Origin: F1-120-MAGs118 sp013360535
Lineage (GTDB): Bacteria; Planctomycetota; UBA1135; GCA-002686595
Direction: 5' to 3'
Length of the DNA: 64,000 nt
NCBI GenBank assembly: GCA_026647215.1
Contig: JAPKHC010000023.1
Span: forward strand, 1-64,000
Positions within the stretch are counted from its first letter, which is position 1; each line of letters opens with the position of its first letter. Positions 51,404-59,352 of the stretch are shown one piece after another. A program made the translations under genes and the position numbers. The notes under the pieces are model-generated. The model was not told the origin of the DNA and did no database searches. It worked only from the letters and a program-made list of their open reading frames with translations.

Positions 51404-51856
51404 ATGCCCCCGTCCGCAGCCCCCCGTGGCGTCCTGTTCCTGTGCGTCGCGAACTCCGCCCGCAGCCAGCTGGCCGAGGCCCTCGCGCGCTCGCTGTTCC
51501 CGACCTCGGTGCGCGTGCTGAGCGCCGGCAGCTCGCCCTCGAAGGTCAACCCGTACGCGCTCGAGGTGCTGGCCGAGCTCGGCCTCGACGCCTCGGCTCA
51601 GCACTCCAAGTCCGTGCAGTCGATCGACCCCGAGCTGGTCGACACGGTCATCACGCTGTGCGCCGAGGAGGTCTGCCCCGTGTTCCTCGGTCGCGCGCGG
51701 CGGCTCCACTGGCCGATTCCCGACCCGGCGACCAAGGACGGGACGCTTCCGCGCGAGGAGCTGCTCCGTCGCTTCCGCACCGCACGCGACACGCTGCGCG
51801 AGAAGCTCGAGCGCTTCCGCGACGAGGAGTTCGGCGCCCGGGAGCCGCTCGCCTGA
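51404..51856 (+). CDS. arsC: Arsenate reductase (LMW protein-tyrosine-phosphatase type)
   Basis: A 150-residue arsenate reductase with an LMW-PTPase fold. The active-site loop is Cys14-VANSA-Arg20 (CX5R). The two Cys residues of the shuttle are likely Cys residues in TLCAEEVCPVF (about 90-96). WPIPDPA carries the catalytic Asp. It reduces arsenate to arsenite with thioredoxin or a mycothiol-like donor, feeding the ACR3 pump. Only 2 bp separate it from acr3. A hairpin terminator follows at 51862-51889. Confidence 0.95.
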   Translation: MPPSAAPRGVLFLCVANSARSQLAEALARSLFPTSVRVLSAGSSPSKVNPYALEVLAELGLDASAQHSKSVQSIDPELVDTVITLCAEEVCPVFLGRARRLHWPIPDPATKDGTLPREELLRRFRTARDTLREKLERFRDEEFGAREPLA

Positions 51857-51861
51857 AATGC

Positions 51862-51889
51862 CGACGGGCGGCCCGAAGACCGCCCGTCG
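51862..51889. terminator. Hairpin between arsC and the convergent module-protein gene
   Basis: CGACGGGCGG (51862-51871) pairs with CCGCCCGTCG (51880-51889) around an 8-nt loop. It sits between convergent stops at 51856 and 51913 and could terminate both. It has no clear T-tract on either strand. Confidence 0.7.
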
Positions 51890-51912
51890 TGCGAATCAGG
51901 AGCCGGTGAGGG

Positions 51913-52908
51913 CTACTGGATCGTCATCTTGAGACCGCCCGAGAGGGTGGTCGTCTTGCAGGCCGGCGGGTCGCGGAACCAGGCCTGCAGGAAGACGTCC
52001 TGACCGGCCGAGAACGGCGTGCCGAGCGAGCCGGGGTTGGCGGCGTGGAAGGCGTTCCAGTCGAGCGAGAGGCCACCGTCGCAGTTGCCGGCGGTGCCAC
52101 CCGAGCTGGCGGCGTAGGTGCGCTGGGTCGGGGCCTTCACGCACAGGAAGCTCGAGCCACCCGTGGTGCACCACGGCTGCGGCAGGGCGCCGAGGCCGTA
52201 GAAGATGATGCCCGAGCGCTGGCCTTCGACGGCCGAGACGTTGACCTGGCAGGGCGTCGAGAAGGTCGAGCTGGGGTGCGCCGTCGCGCTGATCACCGAG
52301 ACGCAGCCCGCGGTGCTGGTGCCCGAGGTGCAGTAGGCCTGCGGACCGGGGTTGCAGCCGGCGGGGAGCGTCGAGCTGGCTTCGAGGCCGTCCATGTCGA
52401 CGTAGCCGCCGCCCGAGGTGTTGATGCCCGTGATCACGACCTTGCGGATCGCGGTCGAGCAGCTCTGCCAGCCGAACCAACGCCACTGGCAGTCGGCCGG
52501 GAACAGCGCGATCTCGCTCGAGATCAGGTTGTTCGAGGCGTCATAGAAGTCGAACGTGGCGTCGCCGCCGGGGCTGTTCGAGCCGAAGTAGCCGCCGAAG
52601 GTGAAGATGTCGTTCGAGAAGATGATCTCGGTCGGGCCGCCGATGCTGGCGAAGAACTTGCCACCGGTCTGCGGGAAGATGGTGCACATGAAGCCCCATC
52701 CCGAGGTCGTGTGGCAGTTGCTTCCGTTGGGGGTGCAGAGCGTGGCCGCACCGCCGAAGGCCGGGTAGGTGAGGCACGGGGTGAAGATCACCTGCGGGCC
52801 CTCGAAGGACTCCTGCAGGCTGCCGGTGAAGGGGCCGATGGCCGAGACCTGCGCGGCCGCGGGGGCGGCGGCGAGGGCTGCGAGAGCGAACGCGAGAGAG
52901 AGACGCAT
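51913..52908 (-). CDS. Secreted protein with shared C-terminal module
   Basis: A 331-residue exported protein. The signal peptide MRLSLAFALAALAAAPAAAQ is clear. Residues 21-190 form a jellyroll-like region with several Cys (SFEGPQVIFTPCLTYPAFGG, FDFYDASNNLISSE, GGGYVDMDGLEA), similar to carbohydrate-binding or PEP-CTERM-associated ligand domains, but no catalytic motif is seen. Residues 192-331 (51913-52335) are the recurring module: YCTSGTSTAGC, EGQRSGIIFYG, FLCVKAPTQR, GGTAGNCDG, WFRDPPA. Here the terminal sequence is MTIQ instead of the usual CP ending. It converges on arsC. Confidence 0.86.
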   Translation of the reverse strand: MRLSLAFALAALAAAPAAAQVSAIGPFTGSLQESFEGPQVIFTPCLTYPAFGGAATLCTPNGSNCHTTSGWGFMCTIFPQTGGKFFASIGGPTEIIFSNDIFTFGGYFGSNSPGGDATFDFYDASNNLISSEIALFPADCQWRWFGWQSCSTAIRKVVITGINTSGGGYVDMDGLEASSTLPAGCNPGPQAYCTSGTSTAGCVSVISATAHPSSTFSTPCQVNVSAVEGQRSGIIFYGLGALPQPWCTTGGSSFLCVKAPTQRTYAASSGGTAGNCDGGLSLDWNAFHAANPGSLGTPFSAGQDVFLQAWFRDPPACKTTTLSGGLKMTIQ

Positions 52909-53135
52909 GCTGGGAACTCCTGAGTCAGGGACTTCGATGCGGTCTGGGGCCGACGTTCACGGGCGTCGGCTCCACCGGAGTTCGAGAATGCCTCGAAACA
53001 CTGGGGCCGCAAGCCCCGAACCCGAGGAAAGTTCCGCAATTGCAAACTCGGTACGAAAGTTCGGACAGACGAGTGTTTTGGGTCTGACTGCTGGACGAGG
53101 AGCGCTCGGGCGGCGGCAGGGTTAGCTTGGGTGGC

Positions 53136-53852
53136 ATGCTCCCCCGGAGAGTCCTGCATCTGACCGCGGCCCTCGTGCTCGCCTGCCTTGCCGCGAGCTG
53201 CACCGCGCCCCGGTCCGCCTCCCGGACGCTGCGCTACGGCACGCTGCGCGAGGTGATGCGCGACGGGCGGAGCGAGGGCCGGGTCGCGTTGGCGGAGGTC
53301 GCCGGACTGCGGGGCAGCGTTGGAGTTGGCGCCTTGGCCGGCCTCGCCGGCGAGGTCACGGTCGTCGACGGCGAGCTGTGGATCGCGCGGGCGGCCGAGG
53401 GCTCGGTCGTGGTGGCGCAGGAGCCGCTGCCCGGCGAGCAGGCGGCGTTGCTCGCGCTCTCCGACAACCTGCACTGGGTCGAGCACCGCACGCCGCGCGA
53501 CCTGACGCTCGAGGAGTTCGGCACGTGGCTGGCGGAGCTCGGCCCGACGCCCGCCGCGAGCTGGCCGTTCCTCGCCGAAGGCAACCTCGACGCGCTCGAG
53601 GCCCACGTCGTCGCCGGCGCCTGCCCGCACGCGCACCCCGAGGCCCGCGATTCGTTCGTGCTGCTCGCGCACCCGTCGCTCACGGTCCGCCTCGCCGGAT
53701 TCCACGCGCCCAGCGAGCCGGGCGTGCTCGTGCACCACGGCGAGCGCCTCCACGTGCACTTCGTGGAGGCCAGCGCCGCCCCCACGCTCTCCGGCCACCT
53801 CGACGGCGGCACGTTGCGCGCCGGCGCGCGCGTTCGCGTTCCCGCTCGCTGA
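53136..53852 (+). CDS. Alpha-acetolactate decarboxylase-like lipoprotein
   Basis: A 238-residue lipoprotein (LAASC, Cys22). The body resembles alpha-acetolactate decarboxylase (AlsD/BudA): LRYGTLREVMRDGRSEGRVALAEV, GVGALAGLAGEVTVVDGELWIA (with Glu73), and the zinc-binding set His206-x-His208 (RLHVHFVE) plus His221 (SGHLDGG). Family enzymes convert acetolactate to acetoin. Lipidated forms are not typical, although secreted ones exist. The start at 53136 (ATG) is preferred to a TTG at 53127. No acetoin-pathway neighbour is present. Confidence 0.75.
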   Translation: MLPRRVLHLTAALVLACLAASCTAPRSASRTLRYGTLREVMRDGRSEGRVALAEVAGLRGSVGVGALAGLAGEVTVVDGELWIARAAEGSVVVAQEPLPGEQAALLALSDNLHWVEHRTPRDLTLEEFGTWLAELGPTPAASWPFLAEGNLDALEAHVVAGACPHAHPEARDSFVLLAHPSLTVRLAGFHAPSEPGVLVHHGERLHVHFVEASAAPTLSGHLDGGTLRAGARVRVPAR

Positions 53853-53891
53853 CCTCTGGCGAGTCGCCGACTCCTCGGCCATCCTCGCGCC

Positions 53892-54557
53892 ATGAAGGTC
53901 CCGCAGATCCTGAAGCAGCTCGAAGCGCTCGGCAACGAGTCGCGCCGCAAGCACAACGCGAAGGCCGGTGCACCCGCGAACCAGTTCGGGGTGATGCTCG
54001 GCGACGTGCGCAAGGTCGCGAAGAAGCTCAAGCCGGATCAGGCGCTCGCGAACGAGCTCTGGGACACCGGAAACGTCGAGGCGCAGCTCGTCGCGACGCT
54101 CCTGTTCAAGCCCAAGGACCTCAGCGCGGACGAGCTCGACCGCCTCACGCGTTCAACCACCTGCGCGCAAGTCGCCGATTGGCTCAACTCCTACGTCGTC
54201 GCGCAGCATCCCGACAAGGACACACTGCGCGAGAAGTGGATGAAGTCGAAGGAGCGCTGGACCGCGCGCGCCGGTTGGAACCTGACCGCCAGCCGCATCG
54301 CCAAGTCCGCCGACGGCCTCGACCTCGCGGCCTTGCTCGCGCGCCTCGAGAAGGAACTCCCCAAAGCCGCGCCCGAAGTGCAATGGACGATGAACATGGC
54401 GCTCGGCAACCTCGGCATCCACCACCCCGAGTTCCGCGCCCGCGTGCTCGCCTTCGGCGAAAAACTCGGCCTCTACAAGGACTGGCCCGTCTCCAAGGGC
54501 TGCATCCCGCCCTACGTCCCCGTCTGGGTGAACGCGATGGTCCAGCGCAAGGCCTGA
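53892..54557 (+). CDS. AlkD-like DNA alkylation repair protein
   Basis: A 221-residue all-alpha protein of the DNA_alkylation (AlkD/AlkC-type HEAT-like) family. Motifs: KHNAKAGAPANQFGVMLGDVRKVAKKLK, ANELWDTGNVEAQLVATLLF, VADWLNSYVV, MKSKERWTARAGWNLTASRI and MNMALGNLGIHHPEFRARVLA. Family members excise alkylated purines or bind damaged DNA. The C-terminal GCIPPYVPVW segment is typical of the DNA_alkylation subgroup. It is 39 bp after the acetolactate-like gene and could be cotranscribed. Confidence 0.86.
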   Translation: MKVPQILKQLEALGNESRRKHNAKAGAPANQFGVMLGDVRKVAKKLKPDQALANELWDTGNVEAQLVATLLFKPKDLSADELDRLTRSTTCAQVADWLNSYVVAQHPDKDTLREKWMKSKERWTARAGWNLTASRIAKSADGLDLAALLARLEKELPKAAPEVQWTMNMALGNLGIHHPEFRARVLAFGEKLGLYKDWPVSKGCIPPYVPVWVNAMVQRKA

Positions 54558-54566
54558 ACCGCGGCC

Positions 54567-55985
54567 TCAACGCTTCTCGACTTCCAGTGGGAGAGCGTCA
54601 AACAGCACGTCGTACTCGAGGACCTCGCCTTCGCCGGGAGTGGTGAAGGAAACCGGCGTGTCCCGGTAGCCATTCATCCGCGCGAGACCCTCGACCGCGA
54701 CGCCACAATCCCAGTTCAGGTTCAAGGGGCCGTCGTCGTCCGAGACGGGCCAGCCATCGGTTGGCCAGCACCAGCGCCCGTTGAACTTCACGCGCAAGTG
54801 CCCCGGAATCACCTTGCCCGTGGAGCGATCCCGCGCCTGCATCCGCACGATCGCGCCGTCGTCGACAAGAACCAGATCGCTGGCGGGTGCCGCGACAAGA
54901 TGTGACTTGCGCTTGCTCCTGCCCCCGAGCAGCTCCCGTTTTTCCCGCAATCGAATGTCGTATTCGTCTGGAGTCAGGCCTGTCAGCTTGAACGAGCCGT
55001 CCTCGGCTATCGGTACCTCTGCGACGCGCTCGGTCGTCGTAGAAGTGCGGACCGCGCCGGTCTGCGGGTCACGTTCGTCTTGCGCCGGATGGGTCAGCCA
55101 CACCTCGAGTTGCCGAACTCTGGCCTGCGGCGGGAAACTGCTCTTCAGTTGCCCGGAGATGGAAAGGCCACGACTCAGCTGCAAGACGCCAAGGTCTTGA
55201 ACGAGCCCATCCGCGAGCGCCACACCGAGGTGGATCGGAACGAATCCTTGGAGTTGGATCGACAACTCCAACGTCGCGCCGCATGCGACGGAATCGAGCT
55301 CGAAGCGCCCGTCGCCTCCCGTATCCCGCGCGGTGATGCACTCGACCTCCTTGCCGTCGCTCGACAGACGCTTGAGAACCACTCGGCACGCTGAAACCGG
55401 TTGGCCGAGATCGTCGACGAGTCGCCCCCGAACCACGATCCAGTTCAGGTCGATCGACACCTTCGCCTGCCAGGTTCGCGAATCCTCGTCGAACGTGAAT
55501 TCCTCCGGCCGCAACTTTGGGGTGCGCGTGAAGCCGAGGTCGTCGATGTACACGTGCAGCGATACGCCACGGGGCGGACCCTCGCCGCGGTAGCGTGAAC
55601 CGACCGCGAAACTCCCGAGTGCGTCCACCGCACCCCCCGTCGTCTCGATGTCCCAGGCGAAATCGTCTTCGCCGTCGATATGGAGCCGGAGGACTGGCGA
55701 ACGCGGGGTTCCTCTCGGCAACGACAGTCGTCCAGAGACAGACACCCAGTCGGGAAAGCGGTTCTCCTCCGCAACTCTCGGCTCCGGAGGTCGACGCTGC
55801 TCGCTGGCCAGCTGCAGCGGGCCTTCGTTTGCCGGTTCATGCTCGCCCGCCACCGTCGGTGCCGGCGCAGTCTCGGCGGAAGATGTTGCTCGAGCGGGCT
55901 CGAGGCTCCGAATCGACGTGTAGGCCCACGCCAGCAAAGCCACGACAGCGAGCGCCATCCCGACTTGCCATTGCGTGAGCTTCAT
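54567..55985 (-). CDS. Membrane-anchored protein with carboxypeptidase-regulatory-like domains
   Basis: A 472-residue protein with an N-terminal membrane anchor (VGMALAVVALLAWAY, about 8-24), a Pro/Ala/Glu-rich linker to residue 80, and extracytoplasmic beta-sandwich segments like the carboxypeptidase regulatory (CarboxypepD_reg) domain: VRGRLVDDLGQPVSACRVVLKRL, GRFELDSVACGATLELSIQ, EDGSFKLTGLTPDEYDIRL. No enzymatic residues are recognised. The start at 55985 has AAGGA at a good distance; the ATG at 55994 is the alternative. It is convergent with the AlkD-like gene, with 9 bp between stops. Confidence 0.7.
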   Translation of the reverse strand: MKLTQWQVGMALAVVALLAWAYTSIRSLEPARATSSAETAPAPTVAGEHEPANEGPLQLASEQRRPPEPRVAEENRFPDWVSVSGRLSLPRGTPRSPVLRLHIDGEDDFAWDIETTGGAVDALGSFAVGSRYRGEGPPRGVSLHVYIDDLGFTRTPKLRPEEFTFDEDSRTWQAKVSIDLNWIVVRGRLVDDLGQPVSACRVVLKRLSSDGKEVECITARDTGGDGRFELDSVACGATLELSIQLQGFVPIHLGVALADGLVQDLGVLQLSRGLSISGQLKSSFPPQARVRQLEVWLTHPAQDERDPQTGAVRTSTTTERVAEVPIAEDGSFKLTGLTPDEYDIRLREKRELLGGRSKRKSHLVAAPASDLVLVDDGAIVRMQARDRSTGKVIPGHLRVKFNGRWCWPTDGWPVSDDDGPLNLNWDCGVAVEGLARMNGYRDTPVSFTTPGEGEVLEYDVLFDALPLEVEKR

Positions 55986-56061
55986 GCCGGACATCCTTGG
56001 ACTAGCGACCTCGCGCGGCGTGCCTACCGATCGAGCGCTCGATGATCGCTCGCGCGCCAAG

Positions 56062-56544
56062 TCAGCGCTTCGGCTTGGGTACGTGCTGGTCGAAGAGGAT
56101 CGGGTTGCCGTCGGGGTCGGTGAGCATGAAGTGGGCCGGGCCGTCGGTGGCGGGGTCGGCTTCGGGCGTGGGAGCGAGGCCGCGCGCCTTGAGCTTGGCC
56201 TGCAGCTCGCGCACGTCCTCGAACTCCTTCAGCGTTTCCTTCTTCGCGTTCCAGCCCGGATTGAAGGTCAGCATGTTGCGCTCGAACATGCCTTGGAAGA
56301 GGCCGATGGTCGTGGAGCCGTTCTGCAGGACGACCCAGTTCTGCGCGGGGTTGCCGCCGACTTGTTTGAAGTCGAGCTTCTCGTAGAAGGCCAACGAGGC
56401 CTTGATGTCCTTGACGTTGAGGCTGACCGAGAAATTGCCGAGCTGCAGCGCGGCTTCCTTCGGCGCTTCCTTCGCCTGCGGGTCCTGAGTGAAGAGCCAC
56501 GCGGCGGCGAGGCCGACGACGGCGAGCGACGGTAGAGCGTTCAT
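56062..56544 (-). CDS. VOC/glyoxalase-fold protein with signal peptide
   Basis: A 160-residue protein. A hydrophobic N-terminus (LAVVGLAAAWLFTQ) looks like a signal or anchor. The rest is a VOC domain: GNFSVSLNVKDIKASLAFYEKLDFKQVGG, NWVVLQNGSTTIGLFQGMF, and the C-terminal FMLTDPDGNPILFDQH, in which Asp/His/Gln residues can bind a metal. The start at 56544 is upstream of the hydrophobic stretch. The enzymatic role cannot be assigned. It is divergent from the small anchored protein at 56741. Confidence 0.84.
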   Translation of the reverse strand: MNALPSLAVVGLAAAWLFTQDPQAKEAPKEAALQLGNFSVSLNVKDIKASLAFYEKLDFKQVGGNPAQNWVVLQNGSTTIGLFQGMFERNMLTFNPGWNAKKETLKEFEDVRELQAKLKARGLAPTPEADPATDGPAHFMLTDPDGNPILFDQHVPKPKR

Positions 56545-56740
56545 CGGGCTTTTCCTTTCGGGCGCACGCGCGCCGCTCCCCCACGGTAGCGCCGCCGCGC
56601 TCCCCCGGCAGCCCCGTGCCTCACTCGAGCGGCGTCGGCGCGAGCGTCGGTAACATCCCGGGCGCCATCGGATATCGACCGGGCGCGGCGCGCGGAACGC
56701 GTGCGCTCGAAGAACATCCCGCTCGAAAACTCGCCACGTC

Positions 56741-57424
56741 ATGAACCCCTCGAAACTTGCACTGTTCGCGTTGTCTGCGCTCGCGCTCGGCTCGATCGTG
56801 TTCTGGCGCACCAACCGCGGCGCGCCGTCGCCCCTCGTGTCCGCGGAACCGCTCGCAGGTCCCGAAACGGCGGCCAAGATCACGTCGAAGGACTCCGCCA
56901 CCGCTGCGGACCGTGTCGCGGCGAGTGCTCGCGGTGAAATTGAGACCGATTCGAGCAAAGGCGCCGCGCCCGAGCCCGCGACTCCGGCAGTGCCGGAACC
57001 CAAGCCCATTTCGATCGCGTGGCCGCTCATGAAGTTCGGGGACCTCGAGACGGTCCTGCGCGACGCGCGCCTGAATCCGAACGGAGTGACGCCCAACTCG
57101 AACCAGCGCGCTCGTCTCGCCGAGCTGCTCCCCACGCTCAATCGCGAAGCCCAAGTGTTGTTCTCGGACCTGTCGGACGAGGTCGACCGCCGCGCGCAAC
57201 AGAAGGTTCAGGAAGGACAGTTCGAGACTCAGCCCTTGGGTCGCAACACCGGGGGCACGGCCGATCGCGACGGTGTCGTCGTCAAGATCGGCGGGATCGA
57301 TCACCAGAAGGTCGTGATCGTCCGTGAAGGAGACTCCACCGAGCTCGACCTCAACCTGACGCAGCAGCGCGAGCTCTGGCTGCGCGGCAAGGAGGCGATC
57401 GCCTCCATCCTCGCGTCGCCCTGA
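56741..57424 (+). CDS. Hypothetical single-pass membrane-anchored protein
   Basis: A 227-residue protein with an N-terminal TM helix (LALFALSALALGSIVFW, about 6-22), a Pro/Ala/Glu-rich linker (about 25-90), and a soluble helical and mixed region (about 95-225, WPLMKFGDLETVLRDARLNPNGV, LAELLPTLNREAQVLFSDL, VVVKIGGIDHQKVVIV). I recognise no family. A disordered linker and short C-terminal domain suggest a periplasm-facing accessory protein. It converges with the DoxX-like gene. Confidence 0.6.
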   Translation: MNPSKLALFALSALALGSIVFWRTNRGAPSPLVSAEPLAGPETAAKITSKDSATAADRVAASARGEIETDSSKGAAPEPATPAVPEPKPISIAWPLMKFGDLETVLRDARLNPNGVTPNSNQRARLAELLPTLNREAQVLFSDLSDEVDRRAQQKVQEGQFETQPLGRNTGGTADRDGVVVKIGGIDHQKVVIVREGDSTELDLNLTQQRELWLRGKEAIASILASP

Positions 57425-57440
57425 AGCGCGGGCGCACAAC

Positions 57441-57812
57441 TCACTCGAGCGGCGAACGCACGAGGCGGCCCCAGGCGAGGAAGGCCATCAGGAGCCCGAG
57501 CACGACGACCATCACGATTTGCGGGGTTTCGCGGTACTTCACGTGCACCCAGACGAACACGAGGCTCTCGAGCGCGAGCAGCGCCGCCGAAAGCCCGACG
57601 AGGCGCGGGTGCCAGTGCAGCACGGCCGGCACGATCAGGCCGACGACGCACAGGAGCTCGACGAGCCCGAGCGCCATCCAGACCTTCTTCGGCAGCGCGC
57701 CAAACGAGGGCACGTCGCCGGTCACCTTGTCGAACAGGAAGGCCTTCATCACGCCGGACGAGCCGTACGCGAGCGCCGCGAGGATCTGCAGCACCCAAAG
57801 CAGGATGTTCAT
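57441..57812 (-). CDS. DoxX-like integral membrane protein
   Basis: A 123-residue protein with four hydrophobic helices: LLWVLQILAALAYGSSGVMKAF, WMALGLVELLCVVGLIVPAVL, LVGLSAALLALESLVFVWVHV and VMVVVLGLLMAFLAW. GSSGVMKAF near the N-terminus and the ELLCVVGL segment fit the DoxX/DoxX-like family, whose roles include oxidoreductase-associated membrane components. The next gene on the same strand (DUF1801) begins after 42 bp. Confidence 0.8.
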   Translation of the reverse strand: MNILLWVLQILAALAYGSSGVMKAFLFDKVTGDVPSFGALPKKVWMALGLVELLCVVGLIVPAVLHWHPRLVGLSAALLALESLVFVWVHVKYRETPQIVMVVVLGLLMAFLAWGRLVRSPLE

Positions 57813-57854
57813 CGTGCGAGCTCCGAGCGAATTGGGTTGGAGGAGGAGCGCGAG

Positions 57855-58493
57855 CTAGCGTGCGGCACCGCTCGACTTGCGCGGCGCCCTCTTCGTGACC
57901 TTCGGAGCTGTTTTCGCCGCTGTTTTCGGCGTCTTTTTCACCGCGGTCCTTGCCGCCGCGCGCGCCGCGACCTCGGCGCGGATCTCGGCCCGCGGCTTGG
58001 GGCCACGCTTCGCCTGCGCGTCCCGCGCGGCGACGTAGCTCGCGACGAACTTCTTCGCCGGCAGGCGCGCGACGAGCTCACCGATCACGTCGAGCGCGAG
58101 CTCGTCCGCGCGCTTGAAGCGCACGCAGCACTTCCCCATGTCGAGCTTCTTGCCGCTCTTCTTCCACGCCTCGACGAACCACGCGTACAACTTGCCCTGC
58201 GCGTCCTGCGCGGCGACATCCGCCGGCACCACGATCGGCACGTACACCGAGCAGTAGTTCTTCTGCGACGCGAGCGCCATGAACGGCAGCGCCTGCTCCG
58301 GCTTGCAGTGGTAGCCCGCCGGGAACACGCGGTGCGGCACCACCCAGCAAATCATCCCGTAGCTCATCCCCTCCTCGTACCCCTCGTGGTCGAGGTTGCG
58401 GTTGACCACGTCGCGGACGCGCTCGATCTCCGCCCTGCGCTCCGCCGGCAACGTCTTCAGGTACTCGGCGACACTCGTGGCCTTGCTCTGCAT
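57855..58493 (-). CDS. DUF1801 protein with Lys/Ala-rich histone H1-like tail
   Basis: A 212-residue protein. Residues 1-150 match the DUF1801 (YdhG-like) fold: SVAEYLKTLPAERRAEIERVRDVV, GYEEGMSYGMICWVVP, ALPFMALASQKNYCSVYVP, KKLDMGKCCVRFKRADEL. The remaining 60 residues are basic and Ala/Lys/Pro-rich (for example VKKTPKTAAKTAPKVTKRAPRKSSGA), like histone H1-type DNA-binding tails found on some bacterial proteins. The role of DUF1801 is unknown. The start at 58493 fits the domain start; upstream reading frame is without signature. Confidence 0.83.
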   Translation of the reverse strand: MQSKATSVAEYLKTLPAERRAEIERVRDVVNRNLDHEGYEEGMSYGMICWVVPHRVFPAGYHCKPEQALPFMALASQKNYCSVYVPIVVPADVAAQDAQGKLYAWFVEAWKKSGKKLDMGKCCVRFKRADELALDVIGELVARLPAKKFVASYVAARDAQAKRGPKPRAEIRAEVAARAAARTAVKKTPKTAAKTAPKVTKRAPRKSSGAAR

Positions 58494-58656
58494 GCGCCCA
58501 CCGTACTGCACCGCGCTTGCGCCGGGAATCGCCGGAACGCGAGAGCTACGCGGCACCCGAGAACTCGCGATGTCCGGCCGGGTGTCCAGTCCGCCGCCCC
58601 TGTGCGCCGATAGACAAAGCCTGCCAATCTTGGACAACTCAGGCTACGATCTGGCC

Positions 58657-58932
58657 ATGAACGTCAACCTCACGCCCGATCTGGAGGCGCTCGTCCAGCG
58701 CAAGGTGCAGTCCGGCCTCTACAACAACCAGAGCGAGGTTGTCCGCGAGGCTCTGCGGCTCCTGCTGGAACGGGACTTGGCGCGTGAGGCTCAGCTTGCC
58801 GGGCTTCGCAACGCGCTCACCGAAGGCCTGTCTCAGGCCGATCGGGGCGAGCTGCTCCCGGGTGCGAAGGTTGTCGCGCAGGTCAGGGCCTCGCTTCGCG
58901 GTGGCAAGAAGCGGGGCTCATCGGGCAAGTGA
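58657..58932 (+). CDS. ParD-like (CopG/RHH) antitoxin
   Basis: A 91-residue ribbon-helix-helix protein: MNVNLTPDLEALVQRKVQSG then LYNNQSEVVREALRLLLERD is the ParD N-terminal DNA-binding motif, followed by a Gly/Lys-rich tail that would bind the toxin. ParD dimers repress their own operon and neutralise ParE. The stop overlaps the downstream start (GTGA). The frame is open further upstream but the ATG at 58657 is the ParD-like start. Confidence 0.88.
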   Translation: MNVNLTPDLEALVQRKVQSGLYNNQSEVVREALRLLLERDLAREAQLAGLRNALTEGLSQADRGELLPGAKVVAQVRASLRGGKKRGSSGK

Positions 58933-59123
58933 GGGCGTACTTCCTCACGCCGCGAGCCCGGGATGGCTTGCTCGGCATCGTGGAATTCGTCGAGGAACGC
59001 TTCGGCGCTCCGGTCGCTGACCGAATCCTCGGGGAGATCGAGGCAGCGTTCGAACTGCTCGCGAGTCACCCCGATCTCGGACATCGGCGCGAGGACTTGA
59101 CCGCCGACGAGCGCCTGCGCTGA
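58929..59123 (+). CDS. ParE-like toxin, truncated at the C-terminus
   Basis: A 64-residue RelE/ParE-fold toxin: FLTPRARDGLLGIVEFVEERFG, ILGEIEAAFELLASHPDLGHRREDL. ParE proteins normally run to about 95 residues and end in a beta strand with a VxSYLIxY-like pattern and a conserved basic residue. Here the frame ends after DERLR, and none of the three following frames restores that pattern. The start is GTG at 58929, overlapping the antitoxin stop, so translation is coupled. It is probably inactive or a fragment. Confidence 0.75.
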   Translation: MRAYFLTPRARDGLLGIVEFVEERFGAPVADRILGEIEAAFELLASHPDLGHRREDLTADERLR

Positions 59124-59187
59124 CGGTCCGTTCGCGCGGGATGGCCGAACCGACGACCGCGCCGCGGGGGGAAAGCGGCGGAAGCTC

Positions 59188-59352
59188 TCAGGTCTCGCGG
59201 CGGCGGCCGAAGAGCAGGCCGAGCACGAACAGCACGAGGAAGACGAAGAAGCAGATGCGCGCGAAGTCGGTCGCCGCGCCGGCGACGCCGCCGAAGCCGA
59301 GCGCGCCCGCGATCAGGGCGATGACCAGAAACGTGAGGGTCCAGCGCAGCAT
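59188..59352 (-). CDS. DUF1328-family small membrane protein
   Basis: A 54-residue protein with two hydrophobic helices: TLTFLVIALIAGALGFGGVAGA and ARICFFVFLVLFVLGLLF, ending in an Arg-rich tail. This matches the DUF1328/YtjA family of small bacterial membrane proteins, whose role is unknown. It is too short to have been obvious. The ATG at 59352 is preceded by a purine-rich GGACGCCCC segment that is not a good ribosome site. Confidence 0.8.
   Translation of the reverse strand: MLRWTLTFLVIALIAGALGFGGVAGAATDFARICFFVFLVLFVLGLLFGRRRET

Noticed and set aside
58622..58656. Promoter with TTGGAC and TACGAT before the ParD gene
   Set aside because: The two hexamers are only 9 bp apart, too close for a normal sigma-70 promoter.
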